A stretch of DNA of 18,769 bases from Acidimicrobiia bacterium (lineage in GTDB: Bacteria; Actinomycetota; Acidimicrobiia; IMCC26256). The translations under genes were made by a program, and so were the position numbers. The stretch lies in the NCBI GenBank assembly GCA_023262065.1, contig JALRDW010000114.1:1-18769 (forward strand), read 5' to 3'. Shown one piece after another: positions 7,336 to 13,926 of this stretch (within the stretch, counting starts at the first letter, position 1; the number at the start of each line of letters is the position of its first letter). The notes under the pieces were generated by a model. The model searched no databases and had not been told where the DNA came from. It was given only the letters and a program-made list of their open reading frames with translations.

Positions 7336-8196
7336 TCAGAGGAACACGGTGCGCGCCCGCACCGATCCCCGGAGGTGACCCACCCGGACCCCTGCGATCC
7401 AGCACCACTGCGCTCGGCCCGCCTCGGAGCGGACCGCCGGCAGCAGCGTGACGAGTCTGGCCCAGGACCGCCAGCCCGCGAGGCGCCCGGGCGGACGCAA
7501 CCCGGACCGCGCGACCTCGCGCCGCAGTCGCGGCCGACTCGCGCCGTACGCGAGGCCCTGACGCCACAGGTCGCGCGGGGCCCCGCGCATCCGGTAGTGC
7601 ACCACCGCCTCCGGCACGAACCGGATCGGGACGCCGGCGACCGCGAGGCGCAGCGAGTACTCGTGGTCCTCGGAGGTCGTGTAGGTCTCGTCGAACGGAC
7701 CGACCCGCTCGTAGGTGCTCCGCCGCATCGCCACGTTGCCGAACGACGCGACGGGGAAGCAGCCGTGCCAGGTGAGCGGCCGGTCCTTCGGGTACACCCC
7801 GCGGGACTCCGCGAGCCAGGCCGGGTTGAGCACCGTGGTGTCGAGGGGACCCGTCGCCACCTCGGCGTCGACCAGCGCACCGCCGAGCGCCGCGAGCCAG
7901 CCCGGCACGACGACGTCATCCCCGTCGCAGAACACGAGCCACGGCGAGTCCGTCGCGGCGATGCCGACCCGGCGCGCGTGGCTCGGGCCGGTTCCGTCGA
8001 ACGCCGGCACCGTCCGCAGCCGGGGGTGCGTCGCCGCGAGGGCGTCGACGATCGATGGCGTCGCGTCGGTCGACCCGTTGTCGACGACCACGACCTCCCA
8101 CTCGTGCTCGCAGCGCTGGGCCAGCACCGATTCCAGCGTCTCACGGATGGTGCCGGCCGCGTCGCGCACCGGGATGATGACGCTGATGTGCGTCAC
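7336..8196 (-). CDS. GT2 family glycosyltransferase (tandem paralogue A)
   Basis: This 286-residue protein starts at a GTG at 8196 that overlaps the upstream stop (GTGA). GT2 motifs: ISVIIPVRDAAGTIRETLES at 4-23, WEVVVVDNGSTDATP at 33-47, GPSHARRVG at 70-78, the DGDD metal motif at 91-94, and SEDHEYSLRLA at 175-185 as the likely acceptor/base region. AVVHYRMR at 197-204 and DLWRQGLAYG at 209-218 follow. It strongly resembles the next gene upstream (8193-9035) along its length, including a C-terminal AGRAQW versus AGRANW, so the two arose by tandem duplication. It should add a sugar to the polysaccharide on the cytoplasmic side. The C-terminal helix region is basic and may associate with membrane. 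Donor is unknown. Confidence 0.93.
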   Translation of the reverse strand: MTHISVIIPVRDAAGTIRETLESVLAQRCEHEWEVVVVDNGSTDATPSIVDALAATHPRLRTVPAFDGTGPSHARRVGIAATDSPWLVFCDGDDVVVPGWLAALGGALVDAEVATGPLDTTVLNPAWLAESRGVYPKDRPLTWHGCFPVASFGNVAMRRSTYERVGPFDETYTTSEDHEYSLRLAVAGVPIRFVPEAVVHYRMRGAPRDLWRQGLAYGASRPRLRREVARSGLRPPGRLAGWRSWARLVTLLPAVRSEAGRAQWCWIAGVRVGHLRGSVRARTVFL

Positions 8197-9035
8197 GACC
8201 GCACCGCCCCGACGAGGCCGGCGGCCGCGAACACCCAGTTCGCCCGTCCGGCGCGCGAGGCGCAGCTCGGGATCCGCCGGAGGAGCCCGAGCCCGGCGCG
8301 GGCGCGCGACGGCGGCGGGAGGACGAGCCCCTCGGCGGCGAATCGGCGCCCGAGCACCGCCCGGACCCGACCGTACGAACGCCCCTGTCGCCAGAGCGCG
8401 AGCAGCGAGGTGCGGTACCGGTAGTGGACGACGGCGTCGGGCGCGTAGCGGGGCTCGACCCCGAGCCGCCCGGCGCGGTACGAGAACTCGACGTCCTCAC
8501 CGGCCTCGATCGTCTCGTCGAAGGGACCGATGCGGTCGACGAGGTCGCGCCGGACCCCGAGGTTGCAGGAGTGCGCGAAGGGCAGCACCCCGCCGAACGA
8601 ACCGGGTCCCCGGGTGAGGGCGCGACCGCGGGTCCCGCGGACCCACTCCGGGTTCAGGCGGTCGATCTCGAGCGCCCCGGCCACCAGGGGGGCCTCGTCG
8701 AGCGCGGCCGCCATGGCCGTGAGCCACCCGGGCGCGACGACGTCGTCGGCGTCCACCATCGCCAGGTACGGGGCCCGCGCCGCCGCGAGCGCCGCGTTGC
8801 GCGCCGCGGCGACGCCGCGCCCGGGACCCTCAACCCGCCGCACCCACGGGGCGACGGCCGCGCGCGCGTCGACGATGGCCGCCGTGGCGTCGCGCGAACG
8901 GTCGTCGACGACCACGAGCTCCCACGGGGCGTCGAAGGCCTGCGCGAGGAGGGCGTCGAGCTGGCCGCCGATCGTGTCGGCGGCGTTCCGGGCCACGACG
9001 AGCACGCTGAGGACCGGATCCGTCGGCCGCGTCAC
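8193..9035 (-). CDS. GT2 family glycosyltransferase (tandem paralogue B)
   Basis: This 280-residue protein starts at the GTG at 9035 (GTGA overlap with the upstream GT4 stop). The longer open frame to 9440 is antisense-like Arg/Pro/Gly-rich sequence with no family similarity and is excluded. Motifs: LSVLVVARNAADTI at 9-22, WELVVVDDRSRDAT at 38-51, GRGVAAARNAAL at 72-83, DADD at 95-98, a conserved CNLGVRRDL at 157-165, and GPFDETIEAGEDVEFSYR at 170-187 with Glu180-Asp181. The tail contains LWRQGRSYGRVRAVLGRR, matching the neighbour's LWRQGLAYG block. It is a family 2 glycosyltransferase for glycan assembly and the paralogue of the following gene. The two probably use related donors or acceptors (inference). 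Confidence 0.92.
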   Translation of the reverse strand: MTRPTDPVLSVLVVARNAADTIGGQLDALLAQAFDAPWELVVVDDRSRDATAAIVDARAAVAPWVRRVEGPGRGVAAARNAALAAARAPYLAMVDADDVVAPGWLTAMAAALDEAPLVAGALEIDRLNPEWVRGTRGRALTRGPGSFGGVLPFAHSCNLGVRRDLVDRIGPFDETIEAGEDVEFSYRAGRLGVEPRYAPDAVVHYRYRTSLLALWRQGRSYGRVRAVLGRRFAAEGLVLPPPSRARAGLGLLRRIPSCASRAGRANWVFAAAGLVGAVRS

Positions 9036-10147
9036 GGTGCCCCCACCGAGCCCGCGACGAGCGGACGCAGCAGGTCCTCGAACCGGGTGACGATCGCTCC
9101 CGGGTCGACCTCCGGCCGATGCGCATGCTCGCGGGCCGCCGCCACCAGCGCGTCGTACCGGGTCGGGTCGAGGAGTTCCCGCAGGCGCATCGCCCACTCC
9201 CCGGGGCCCGCGTCCACCGGCACCGCGATCCCGCCGGGCCCGACCGCCTCGGTGAGCGCAGGGAGGTCGGTGGCCAGCACCGGGATGCCGTTCGCCTGCG
9301 CCTCGAGCACGACCCGCGGCCGGCCGTTCGTGCGGTACGGGACGAGCAGCACCCGGGCGTCGCCGTACAGGAGGCGGAGGTCGTCGACCCGCGGTCGACG
9401 CTCCACGTTCGCGAGTCCCGCGCACGCGTCGTCGAGCCACCGGCGTTCGGCGTCCGAGAGCGGCCAGGACTCCACGAACGCGAACCGCAGGTCCGGGCAG
9501 GCTCGGGCCACCCCCACCGCGAGGTCCCGCCCCGAGACCTCCACCGGGTTCACGAACAGCACCACCTCACGGGTCGTGGTGACCCGGGCGCGCGAGAGGT
9601 CGACGACGGAGGGGACGACGTGCGCCGTGAACCCGGCGGCGCGCGCCGCGGCCTCATGCTGGTGCGCGTTGGCGAGGAGCAGGTCGGGGGGCGCGTCCGA
9701 GACCGCGAGGTGCCCGATCGCCGACTCCTCCCGCAGGTAGAGCACGCTCGGGACGCCGGCCGCCGCGAGTTCGGCCCGCACGGCGCGCCACGCCATCCTC
9801 CCGATGCTCGACGCGACGACGACGTCCGGGGCGAACTCGGCGCGCACCCCGGACAGGGAGTTCTCCACGAGGATCGTGGACCACTCCCGGAACGGTCCGG
9901 TCCGCACCGGACGGGCCCGACGCCCGATCCGGCCCGCCGCGAGGGCCGCGCCCCGACCGATCGCCGAACCCTCGCGGGCGACCGCCAGGTTGACGAGTCG
10001 GTGCTGGAGCATCCAGCGCCGAGGGGCGGTCGCGACCCGGGCGAGCAGACCGACCTCGTGGCCACGATCGGCGAGCGCGGTCGCGAGCTCGCGGGTGCTG
10101 CTCGCGGAGCCGCCGACGGCGGTCCCCGATACGAAGAGGATGCGCAT
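9032..10147 (-). CDS. GT4-like glycosyltransferase, first gene of minus operon
   Basis: This 371-residue protein starts at the ATG at 10147, followed by MRILFVSGTAVGGSASSTRE, a typical GT-B N-terminal strand and glycine-rich turn. The open frame upstream to 10270 is intergenic-looking. Other features: HLAVSDAPPDLLLANAHQHE at 146-165, a domain-linking strand EVVLFVNPVEVSGRDLA at 194-210, VLLVPYRTNGRPRVVLEAQ at 266-284, and ANGIPVLATDLPALTEAVG at 285-303. In the donor-site EX7E motif the first Glu is replaced: Asn274-x7-Glu282. It should transfer a sugar from a nucleotide donor. It heads a four-gene minus operon (this gene, two GT2s, GT4) transcribed from the divergent region 10148-10275, where a TATCGT -10-like element faces it about 47 bases upstream. 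Confidence 0.85.
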   Translation of the reverse strand: MRILFVSGTAVGGSASSTRELATALADRGHEVGLLARVATAPRRWMLQHRLVNLAVAREGSAIGRGAALAAGRIGRRARPVRTGPFREWSTILVENSLSGVRAEFAPDVVVASSIGRMAWRAVRAELAAAGVPSVLYLREESAIGHLAVSDAPPDLLLANAHQHEAAARAAGFTAHVVPSVVDLSRARVTTTREVVLFVNPVEVSGRDLAVGVARACPDLRFAFVESWPLSDAERRWLDDACAGLANVERRPRVDDLRLLYGDARVLLVPYRTNGRPRVVLEAQANGIPVLATDLPALTEAVGPGGIAVPVDAGPGEWAMRLRELLDPTRYDALVAAAREHAHRPEVDPGAIVTRFEDLLRPLVAGSVGAP

Positions 10148-10191
10148 GACCTGCCTCGTCGCGGGCGACGTCGACGCCCCGGTGGACGGTT

Positions 10192-10202
10192 GCGACGATA
10201 CC
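10192..10202 (-). promoter_or_regulatory. Candidate -10 region for the minus glycosyltransferase operon
   Basis: On the minus strand this reads GGTATCGTCGC, with a -10-like TATCGT about 47 bases before the ATG at 10147, leaving a leader of roughly 40 bases. A near-identical copy points the other way at 10260-10270 (ten of eleven bases match as an inverted pair). No convincing -35 is seen, which is common in high-GC actinobacteria. The call rests on position and the repeated pattern. Confidence 0.45.
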
Positions 10203-10259
10203 CGCACCCCGGGGTCGGGTGGACCGTTCCGCACCCGGCTCGGGACCGACGCGAGCGGC

Positions 10260-10270
10260 GGTATCGTCAC
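10260..10270 (+). promoter_or_regulatory. Candidate -10 region for the paired sulfotransferases (near-leaderless)
   Basis: The sequence GGTATCGTCAC contains TATCGT at 10262-10267, eight bases before the ATG at 10276. Transcription would therefore begin at or just before the start codon. There is no Shine-Dalgarno sequence between it and the ATG, which fits leaderless initiation. It mirrors the element at 10192-10202. The 128-base gap 10148-10275 holds these two elements and no gene. Confidence 0.45.
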
Positions 10271-10275
10271 GCGCC

Positions 10276-11193
10276 ATGGCTCGCGTCCTGCTCCTCGGGG
10301 TCCCGCGCTCGGGCACGACCTGGAGCGGTCGGGTGCTCGGGCACACGGCGGGCACCGCGTACGTCAACGAACCGGACGGTGACACCGAGCCCTACGCGCT
10401 CACCGCACGGCTCGGCTTCGGCGGACCGCCCGCCCTCAGGCCGGGCGAACCGCACATGGCCTACGAACGTCTGTGGGCCGGCGCGTTCGCCGGCGGGGCC
10501 CGGCCACGGGCGTGGACGGCGCGCGCCGCGCGCTACCTCGACGCCGGGGCCGACCCCGGGACGCGGTTCCGGGCCTGGTACGGCGACGGCCTCAGCGCTC
10601 GGCTGCGGATCGTGCGGGCGTGGGCCCGCCCCATGGAGCCCACCGACGCACGTCACGTGGTCGTGAAGACCGTGCGGGCCGAGTTCACCGCGGAGTGGAT
10701 CGCCGAGCGCTTCGCACCCACCGTCCTCCTCGTCGAACGCAACCCGCTCAACGTGCTCGCGTCGTGGATCGACCTCGGGTACGCGCTCGACGCGCGCGAG
10801 TTCCGGACCTACGTGGACCGGGCCGCACCGTGGGGCATCACCCCGCCGGACGATGCGGGCCCGGTCGAGCGACAGACCTTCACCTACGCGGTCATGGCCA
10901 CGGCGCTCAGGGACGCCGCGGCGCGCCGGGGCTGGCTGCGCACCACGCACGAGCACCTCTGCGTCGACTCGATCGCACGGTTCCGGACCCTCGCCGAGGA
11001 CCTCGGGCTCGAGTGGAGCGACGCCGCCGCGCGCTTCGTGGAGGCCTCGGACCGCGAGGGCTCCGGGTACCGCACCGAGCGCCGCACCGCCGAGCAGCCG
11101 GACCGCTGGCGGGCACGTCTCGCCGATGACCAGCTCGACCGCATCCTCGCGGTCCTCGAGCGGTTCCCCGCCCTCGACCGGCCCGCCGTATGA
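10276..11193 (+). CDS. Sulfotransferase family protein (tandem paralogue 1)
   Basis: This 305-residue protein starts at the ATG at 10276. The frame is open to 10219, but that part overlaps the promoter region. VLLLGVPRSGTTWSGRVLG at 4-22 is a textbook sulfotransferase 5'-phosphate loop. AYVNEPDG at 28-35 follows. RHVVVKTVRAEFTAEW at 126-141 leads to VERNPLNVLASW at 153-164, in which Arg155 and Ser163 keep the 3'-phosphate spacing. TTHEHLCVDSIARF and TAEQPDRW lie in the C-terminal half. It probably transfers sulfate from PAPS to the glycan in the cytoplasm, as no signal peptide is present. Its stop overlaps the next ATG (ATGA), and that next gene is a clear paralogue. A leaderless transcript is suggested by the promoter placement. 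The substrate is unknown. Confidence 0.88.
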   Translation: MARVLLLGVPRSGTTWSGRVLGHTAGTAYVNEPDGDTEPYALTARLGFGGPPALRPGEPHMAYERLWAGAFAGGARPRAWTARAARYLDAGADPGTRFRAWYGDGLSARLRIVRAWARPMEPTDARHVVVKTVRAEFTAEWIAERFAPTVLLVERNPLNVLASWIDLGYALDAREFRTYVDRAAPWGITPPDDAGPVERQTFTYAVMATALRDAAARRGWLRTTHEHLCVDSIARFRTLAEDLGLEWSDAAARFVEASDREGSGYRTERRTAEQPDRWRARLADDQLDRILAVLERFPALDRPAV

Positions 11194-12152
11194 CCCGGGT
11201 CCTCATCCTCGGCATCCCCCGGTCGGGCACGACCTGGAGCGGACGGGCGCTCGGCGCGACCGAGCACACGGCGTACGTGAACGAACCCGACGGATTCGTC
11301 GACCCGTACGCGTTCCGCATCATGGTCGACCACGGGGAGCACCCGGCGATCGCGCCCGGCGCTCCGGCGCCCGACTACGAGCGGCTCTGGCGCGGCGCGT
11401 TCGCCGGGGGTCGCCCCGCCGACACCCTGCGCGACCGGGCCGCGCGGTTCCTGTACGCGCGCACCCCGGTCGAGGCCCGTCGGGCCGCGCGCGCCTCGCA
11501 CGATCTGGGACCCCGACTGCGCGCGGTGCGCCACCTCGCCACACCGCTCGTCGGCGCGCCCGGCGCCCGGCACGTGGTGGTCAAGACCGTGCTCGCCTGC
11601 CTCTCCGCCGAGTGGCTGGTCCGCCACTGCGCCGACGCCCGGGTGCTGTACGTCGAACGCAACCCCTACAACGTGCTCTCATCGTGGCGGGACCTCGGGT
11701 TCGTGCGGAACGGGCGCGAGTACCGGCGCGTCGCGGCCTGGGCCGAGGACCGGTGGGGCATCGTCCGACCCGACGACGACGGACCCCACCTCGCGCTCCA
11801 GACCTTCTTCTTCGGCGTGCTCACCGCCGCACTCCGCGAGACCGCAGCGGGCCACCCCGAGTGGGTGCGCACGACCCACGAGCACCTCTGCGTCGACTCC
11901 GCCGCACGGTTCGCCGACCTCGCAGCGACGCTCGGCCTCGAGTGGGGCCCGCGGGCGGCGGCGTTCGTGACCGAGTCCGACCTCACCGACTCCGCCGAGG
12001 CGGCGACCGCCGCCGACCGACCGTTCCGGACCCGACGGGCCACCGCCGAGCAGCCCGACCGATGGCGGGAGCGCCTCTCCACCGAGGAGCGGTCGATCAT
12101 CGACCGGACCCTCGCCGCGTTCCCCTTCGACCTGGTGCCCGAGACGGACTGA
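11190..12152 (+). CDS. Sulfotransferase family protein (tandem paralogue 2)
   Basis: This 320-residue protein starts at an ATG overlapping the previous stop (ATGA). It repeats the plan of its neighbour: VLILGIPRSGTTWSGRALG at 4-22, TAYVNEPDGFVDPYAF at 27-42, YERLWRGAFAGG at 63-74, RHVVVKTVLACLSAEW at 127-142, YVERNPYNVLSSW at 154-166 with Arg157 and Ser165 at the 3'-phosphate spacing, TTHEHLCVDSAARF, and TAEQPDRWRERL. Small insertions (about residues 90-110 and near the C-terminus, where STEERSIIDRTLAAF ends the fold) distinguish the two. Both should sulfate the same or adjacent positions on the polymer (inference). It ends seven bases before the stop of the convergent acyltransferase gene. 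No strong terminator is seen between them. Confidence 0.88.
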   Translation: MTRVLILGIPRSGTTWSGRALGATEHTAYVNEPDGFVDPYAFRIMVDHGEHPAIAPGAPAPDYERLWRGAFAGGRPADTLRDRAARFLYARTPVEARRAARASHDLGPRLRAVRHLATPLVGAPGARHVVVKTVLACLSAEWLVRHCADARVLYVERNPYNVLSSWRDLGFVRNGREYRRVAAWAEDRWGIVRPDDDGPHLALQTFFFGVLTAALRETAAGHPEWVRTTHEHLCVDSAARFADLAATLGLEWGPRAAAFVTESDLTDSAEAATAADRPFRTRRATAEQPDRWRERLSTEERSIIDRTLAAFPFDLVPETD

Positions 12153-12159
12153 TCCTGCG

Positions 12160-12759
12160 TCAGCGGTCGGCCTTCGGCGGGAGCAGTCGGGCCGGGACCC
12201 CGACCGCGGTGTACCCGGCCGGCACGTCCTCGAGGACGACCGCGTTCGCGCCGACCACCGCAGCGTCGCCGAGGGTCACCGCACCGAGCACCTTCGCACC
12301 CGCGTACACCGCGACGCCGTCGCCGAGCACCGGCCGGTCGTCCGGACGCACGAAGCCGATCGTCACCTGCTGGTTGACCCAGCACCGTTCGCCGAGTGAT
12401 CGCGCGGCGATGATCGTGGCGAACCCGTGCTGGATGAACAGCCCTCCGCCGATGTCGGAGCAGGCGAGGTGCAGCGTGCGCTCCCCGGGCCAGATCACGC
12501 CGAGCACGGCGGCCTTCGCGGCCCGCCAGCCGCCGGCCCGCCGGAGTCGGTAGTAGTAGAGGCTGCGGAACTCCGGCCGCTCGGCGAGGAGCGCGAGCCG
12601 GGCCCAGGGCCGGGACACCGGCGGCGCGAGCACCTCGATCCACCGTTCGACGTCGGCCTCGGAGCGTTCGAGCGCGCGGCCGCGCGGCACGAGCGCGATC
12701 GGCGCGTACCATCCCATCCGCATGAGCAACCGCAGGCGGTGCGCCCCTCCCGATGCCAC
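12160..12759 (-). CDS. Serine-acetyltransferase-like left-handed beta-helix acyltransferase
   Basis: This 199-residue protein has its start set at the GTG at 12759. ATGs at 12723 and 12717 are alternatives. None has a good Shine-Dalgarno, and a TAGGCT six bases before the GTG favours a leaderless start there. The N-terminal half is helical (SRPWARLALLAERPEFRSLY). From about residue 100 it shows hexapeptide-repeat sequence: CSDIGGGLFIQHGFATII at 100-117 with the likely catalytic His111, ERCWVNQQVTIGF at 124-136, RPVLGDGVAVYAGAKVLGAV at 142-161, and AAVVGANAVVLEDVPAGYTA at 166-185. The fold is that of CysE-type O-acetyltransferases, which use acetyl-CoA. In a glycan cluster it more likely O-acetylates a sugar than makes O-acetylserine (inference). 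It stands alone on the minus strand. Confidence 0.88.
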   Translation of the reverse strand: MASGGAHRLRLLMRMGWYAPIALVPRGRALERSEADVERWIEVLAPPVSRPWARLALLAERPEFRSLYYYRLRRAGGWRAAKAAVLGVIWPGERTLHLACSDIGGGLFIQHGFATIIAARSLGERCWVNQQVTIGFVRPDDRPVLGDGVAVYAGAKVLGAVTLGDAAVVGANAVVLEDVPAGYTAVGVPARLLPPKADR

Positions 12760-12765
12760 GGCACG

Positions 12766-12771
12766 AGCCTA
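12766..12771 (-). promoter_or_regulatory. Possible leaderless -10 element in a 21-base divergent gap
   Basis: Only 21 bases (12760-12780) separate the divergent GTG (12759) and ATG (12781). On the minus strand TAGGCT ends six bases before the GTG. On the plus strand a weaker TACGGC (12770-12775) ends five bases before the ATG. Neither gene has a Shine-Dalgarno in the gap, so both may be leaderless with overlapping promoters. This is a positional argument only. Confidence 0.3.
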
Positions 12772-12780
12772 CGGCCCCGC

Positions 12781-13926
12781 ATGACAGGACACGACCACGC
12801 CGATCGGGCACCGACGGACCCGATCCGGGTGCTCTGGCTCGTGAAGGGGCTCGGACCCGGCGGGGCGGAACGGCTCATGGTCGCAGCGGCGGGCGCGCAC
12901 GACCGGAGGGCGGTCTCGCTGCGCGCCGCGTACCTCCTGCCGTGGAAGGACGCGCTCGTCGGGGAGCTCGAAGCGCTCGACGTGCCGTCCACCTGCCTCG
13001 AGGTGCGCGACGAGCGCGATGTGCGGTGGGCCGGCCGACTCCGCCGACTCCTGCGTGAGCATCCGGTCGACGTGCTCCACGCGCAGTCGCCGTACCCCGC
13101 GGGGATCGCGCGCCTGGTCGTGCGCAGCCTGCCCCGACGCATCCGCCCGCGGCTCGTCTACACCGTGCACAACACATGGACGTCCTTCTCCCGACCGACG
13201 CGCTGGCTCAACGGCGCGACCTACGGATTCGATGCGGCCGACGTCGCGGTCTCGGAGGTCGTGCGATCCACGCTGCCGCACCGGGCCCGGGCCCGCACCG
13301 AGACCGTCATCCACGGCATCGACCTCGCCGGGGTGCGCGCGACGCGGCGCCGGCGCGACGAGATCCGGGCGGAGCTCGGCCTCAGCCCCGACGAGGTGGT
13401 CGTCGGCACCGTCGCGAACTTCCGGGCCCAGAAGGACTACCCGAACCTCCTCGCCGCGGCCCGGCTGCTCGCGGACCGCGAGGTACAGGTGCGCATCGTC
13501 GCGGTCGGGCAGGGACCGCAAGAGGCCGAGACCCGCGCGCTCCACGCGTCGCTCGGGCTCGGCGACCGCGTGCTGCTCACCGGCCAGCGGGACGACGCGG
13601 TCGCGGTGATGGCGGCGTGCGACACCTTCGTGATGGCCTCCAACAACGAGGGGCTGCCGGTCGCGATCATGGAGGCCCTGGCGCTCGGCCTCCCAGTCGT
13701 GTCGACCGCGGTCGGCGGGATCCCCGAGGCGATCACCGACGACGTCGACGGGCTGCTCGTGCCCGCACGCGACCCCGCCGCGCTGGCCGCCGCCATCACC
13801 CGGATCGTCGAGGACCCGGCCCTGCGGGCCCGCCTCGCCGACGGCGCCGCTGTGGCCGGCGACCGGTACGACATCCGGACGACCACCGCACGCCTCGAGG
13901 CGATCTACCGGGAGGTGGTGGCGTGA
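12781..13926 (+). CDS. GT4 family glycosyltransferase
   Basis: This 381-residue protein starts at the ATG at 12781. The frame is open further upstream, but that stretch is antisense to the acyltransferase. GT-B features in order: RVLWLVKGLGPGGAERLM at 16-33, VDVLHAQSPYPAGIARL at 96-112, LVYTVHNTWTSF at 125-136, the linker strand VVVGTVANFRAQKDYPNLL at 206-224, RIVAVGQGPQ at 238-247, and a donor-site block with the classic EX7E pair Glu290/Glu298 in ASNNEGLPVAIMEALALG, followed by PVVSTAVGGIPEAI. It is a canonical retaining glycosyltransferase using a nucleotide sugar, acting on the cytoplasmic face. The stop overlaps the GTG of the following GNAT gene (GTGA), implying coupled translation. Sugar specificity is not evident. 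Confidence 0.94.
   Translation: MTGHDHADRAPTDPIRVLWLVKGLGPGGAERLMVAAAGAHDRRAVSLRAAYLLPWKDALVGELEALDVPSTCLEVRDERDVRWAGRLRRLLREHPVDVLHAQSPYPAGIARLVVRSLPRRIRPRLVYTVHNTWTSFSRPTRWLNGATYGFDAADVAVSEVVRSTLPHRARARTETVIHGIDLAGVRATRRRRDEIRAELGLSPDEVVVGTVANFRAQKDYPNLLAAARLLADREVQVRIVAVGQGPQEAETRALHASLGLGDRVLLTGQRDDAVAVMAACDTFVMASNNEGLPVAIMEALALGLPVVSTAVGGIPEAITDDVDGLLVPARDPAALAAAITRIVEDPALRARLADGAAVAGDRYDIRTTTARLEAIYREVVA

Noticed and set aside
7319..7567. N-terminal extension of the minus GT4 gene
   Set aside because: Overlaps the GT2 coding region by over 200 bases and has no GT-B N-terminal strand; the GTG at 7318 with a G-rich upstream stretch and 17-base spacing is better.
9036..9440. N-terminal extension of the second minus GT2 gene
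   Set aside because: Arg/Gly/Pro-rich antisense-like sequence inside the neighbouring GT4 gene; the GTG at 9035 gives the usual GTGA junction and a normal GT2 N-terminus.
12146..12166. Small CTGA/TCAG inverted repeat between the convergent sulfotransferase and acyltransferase genes
   Set aside because: Four base pairs and no T-tract; too weak to call a terminator.
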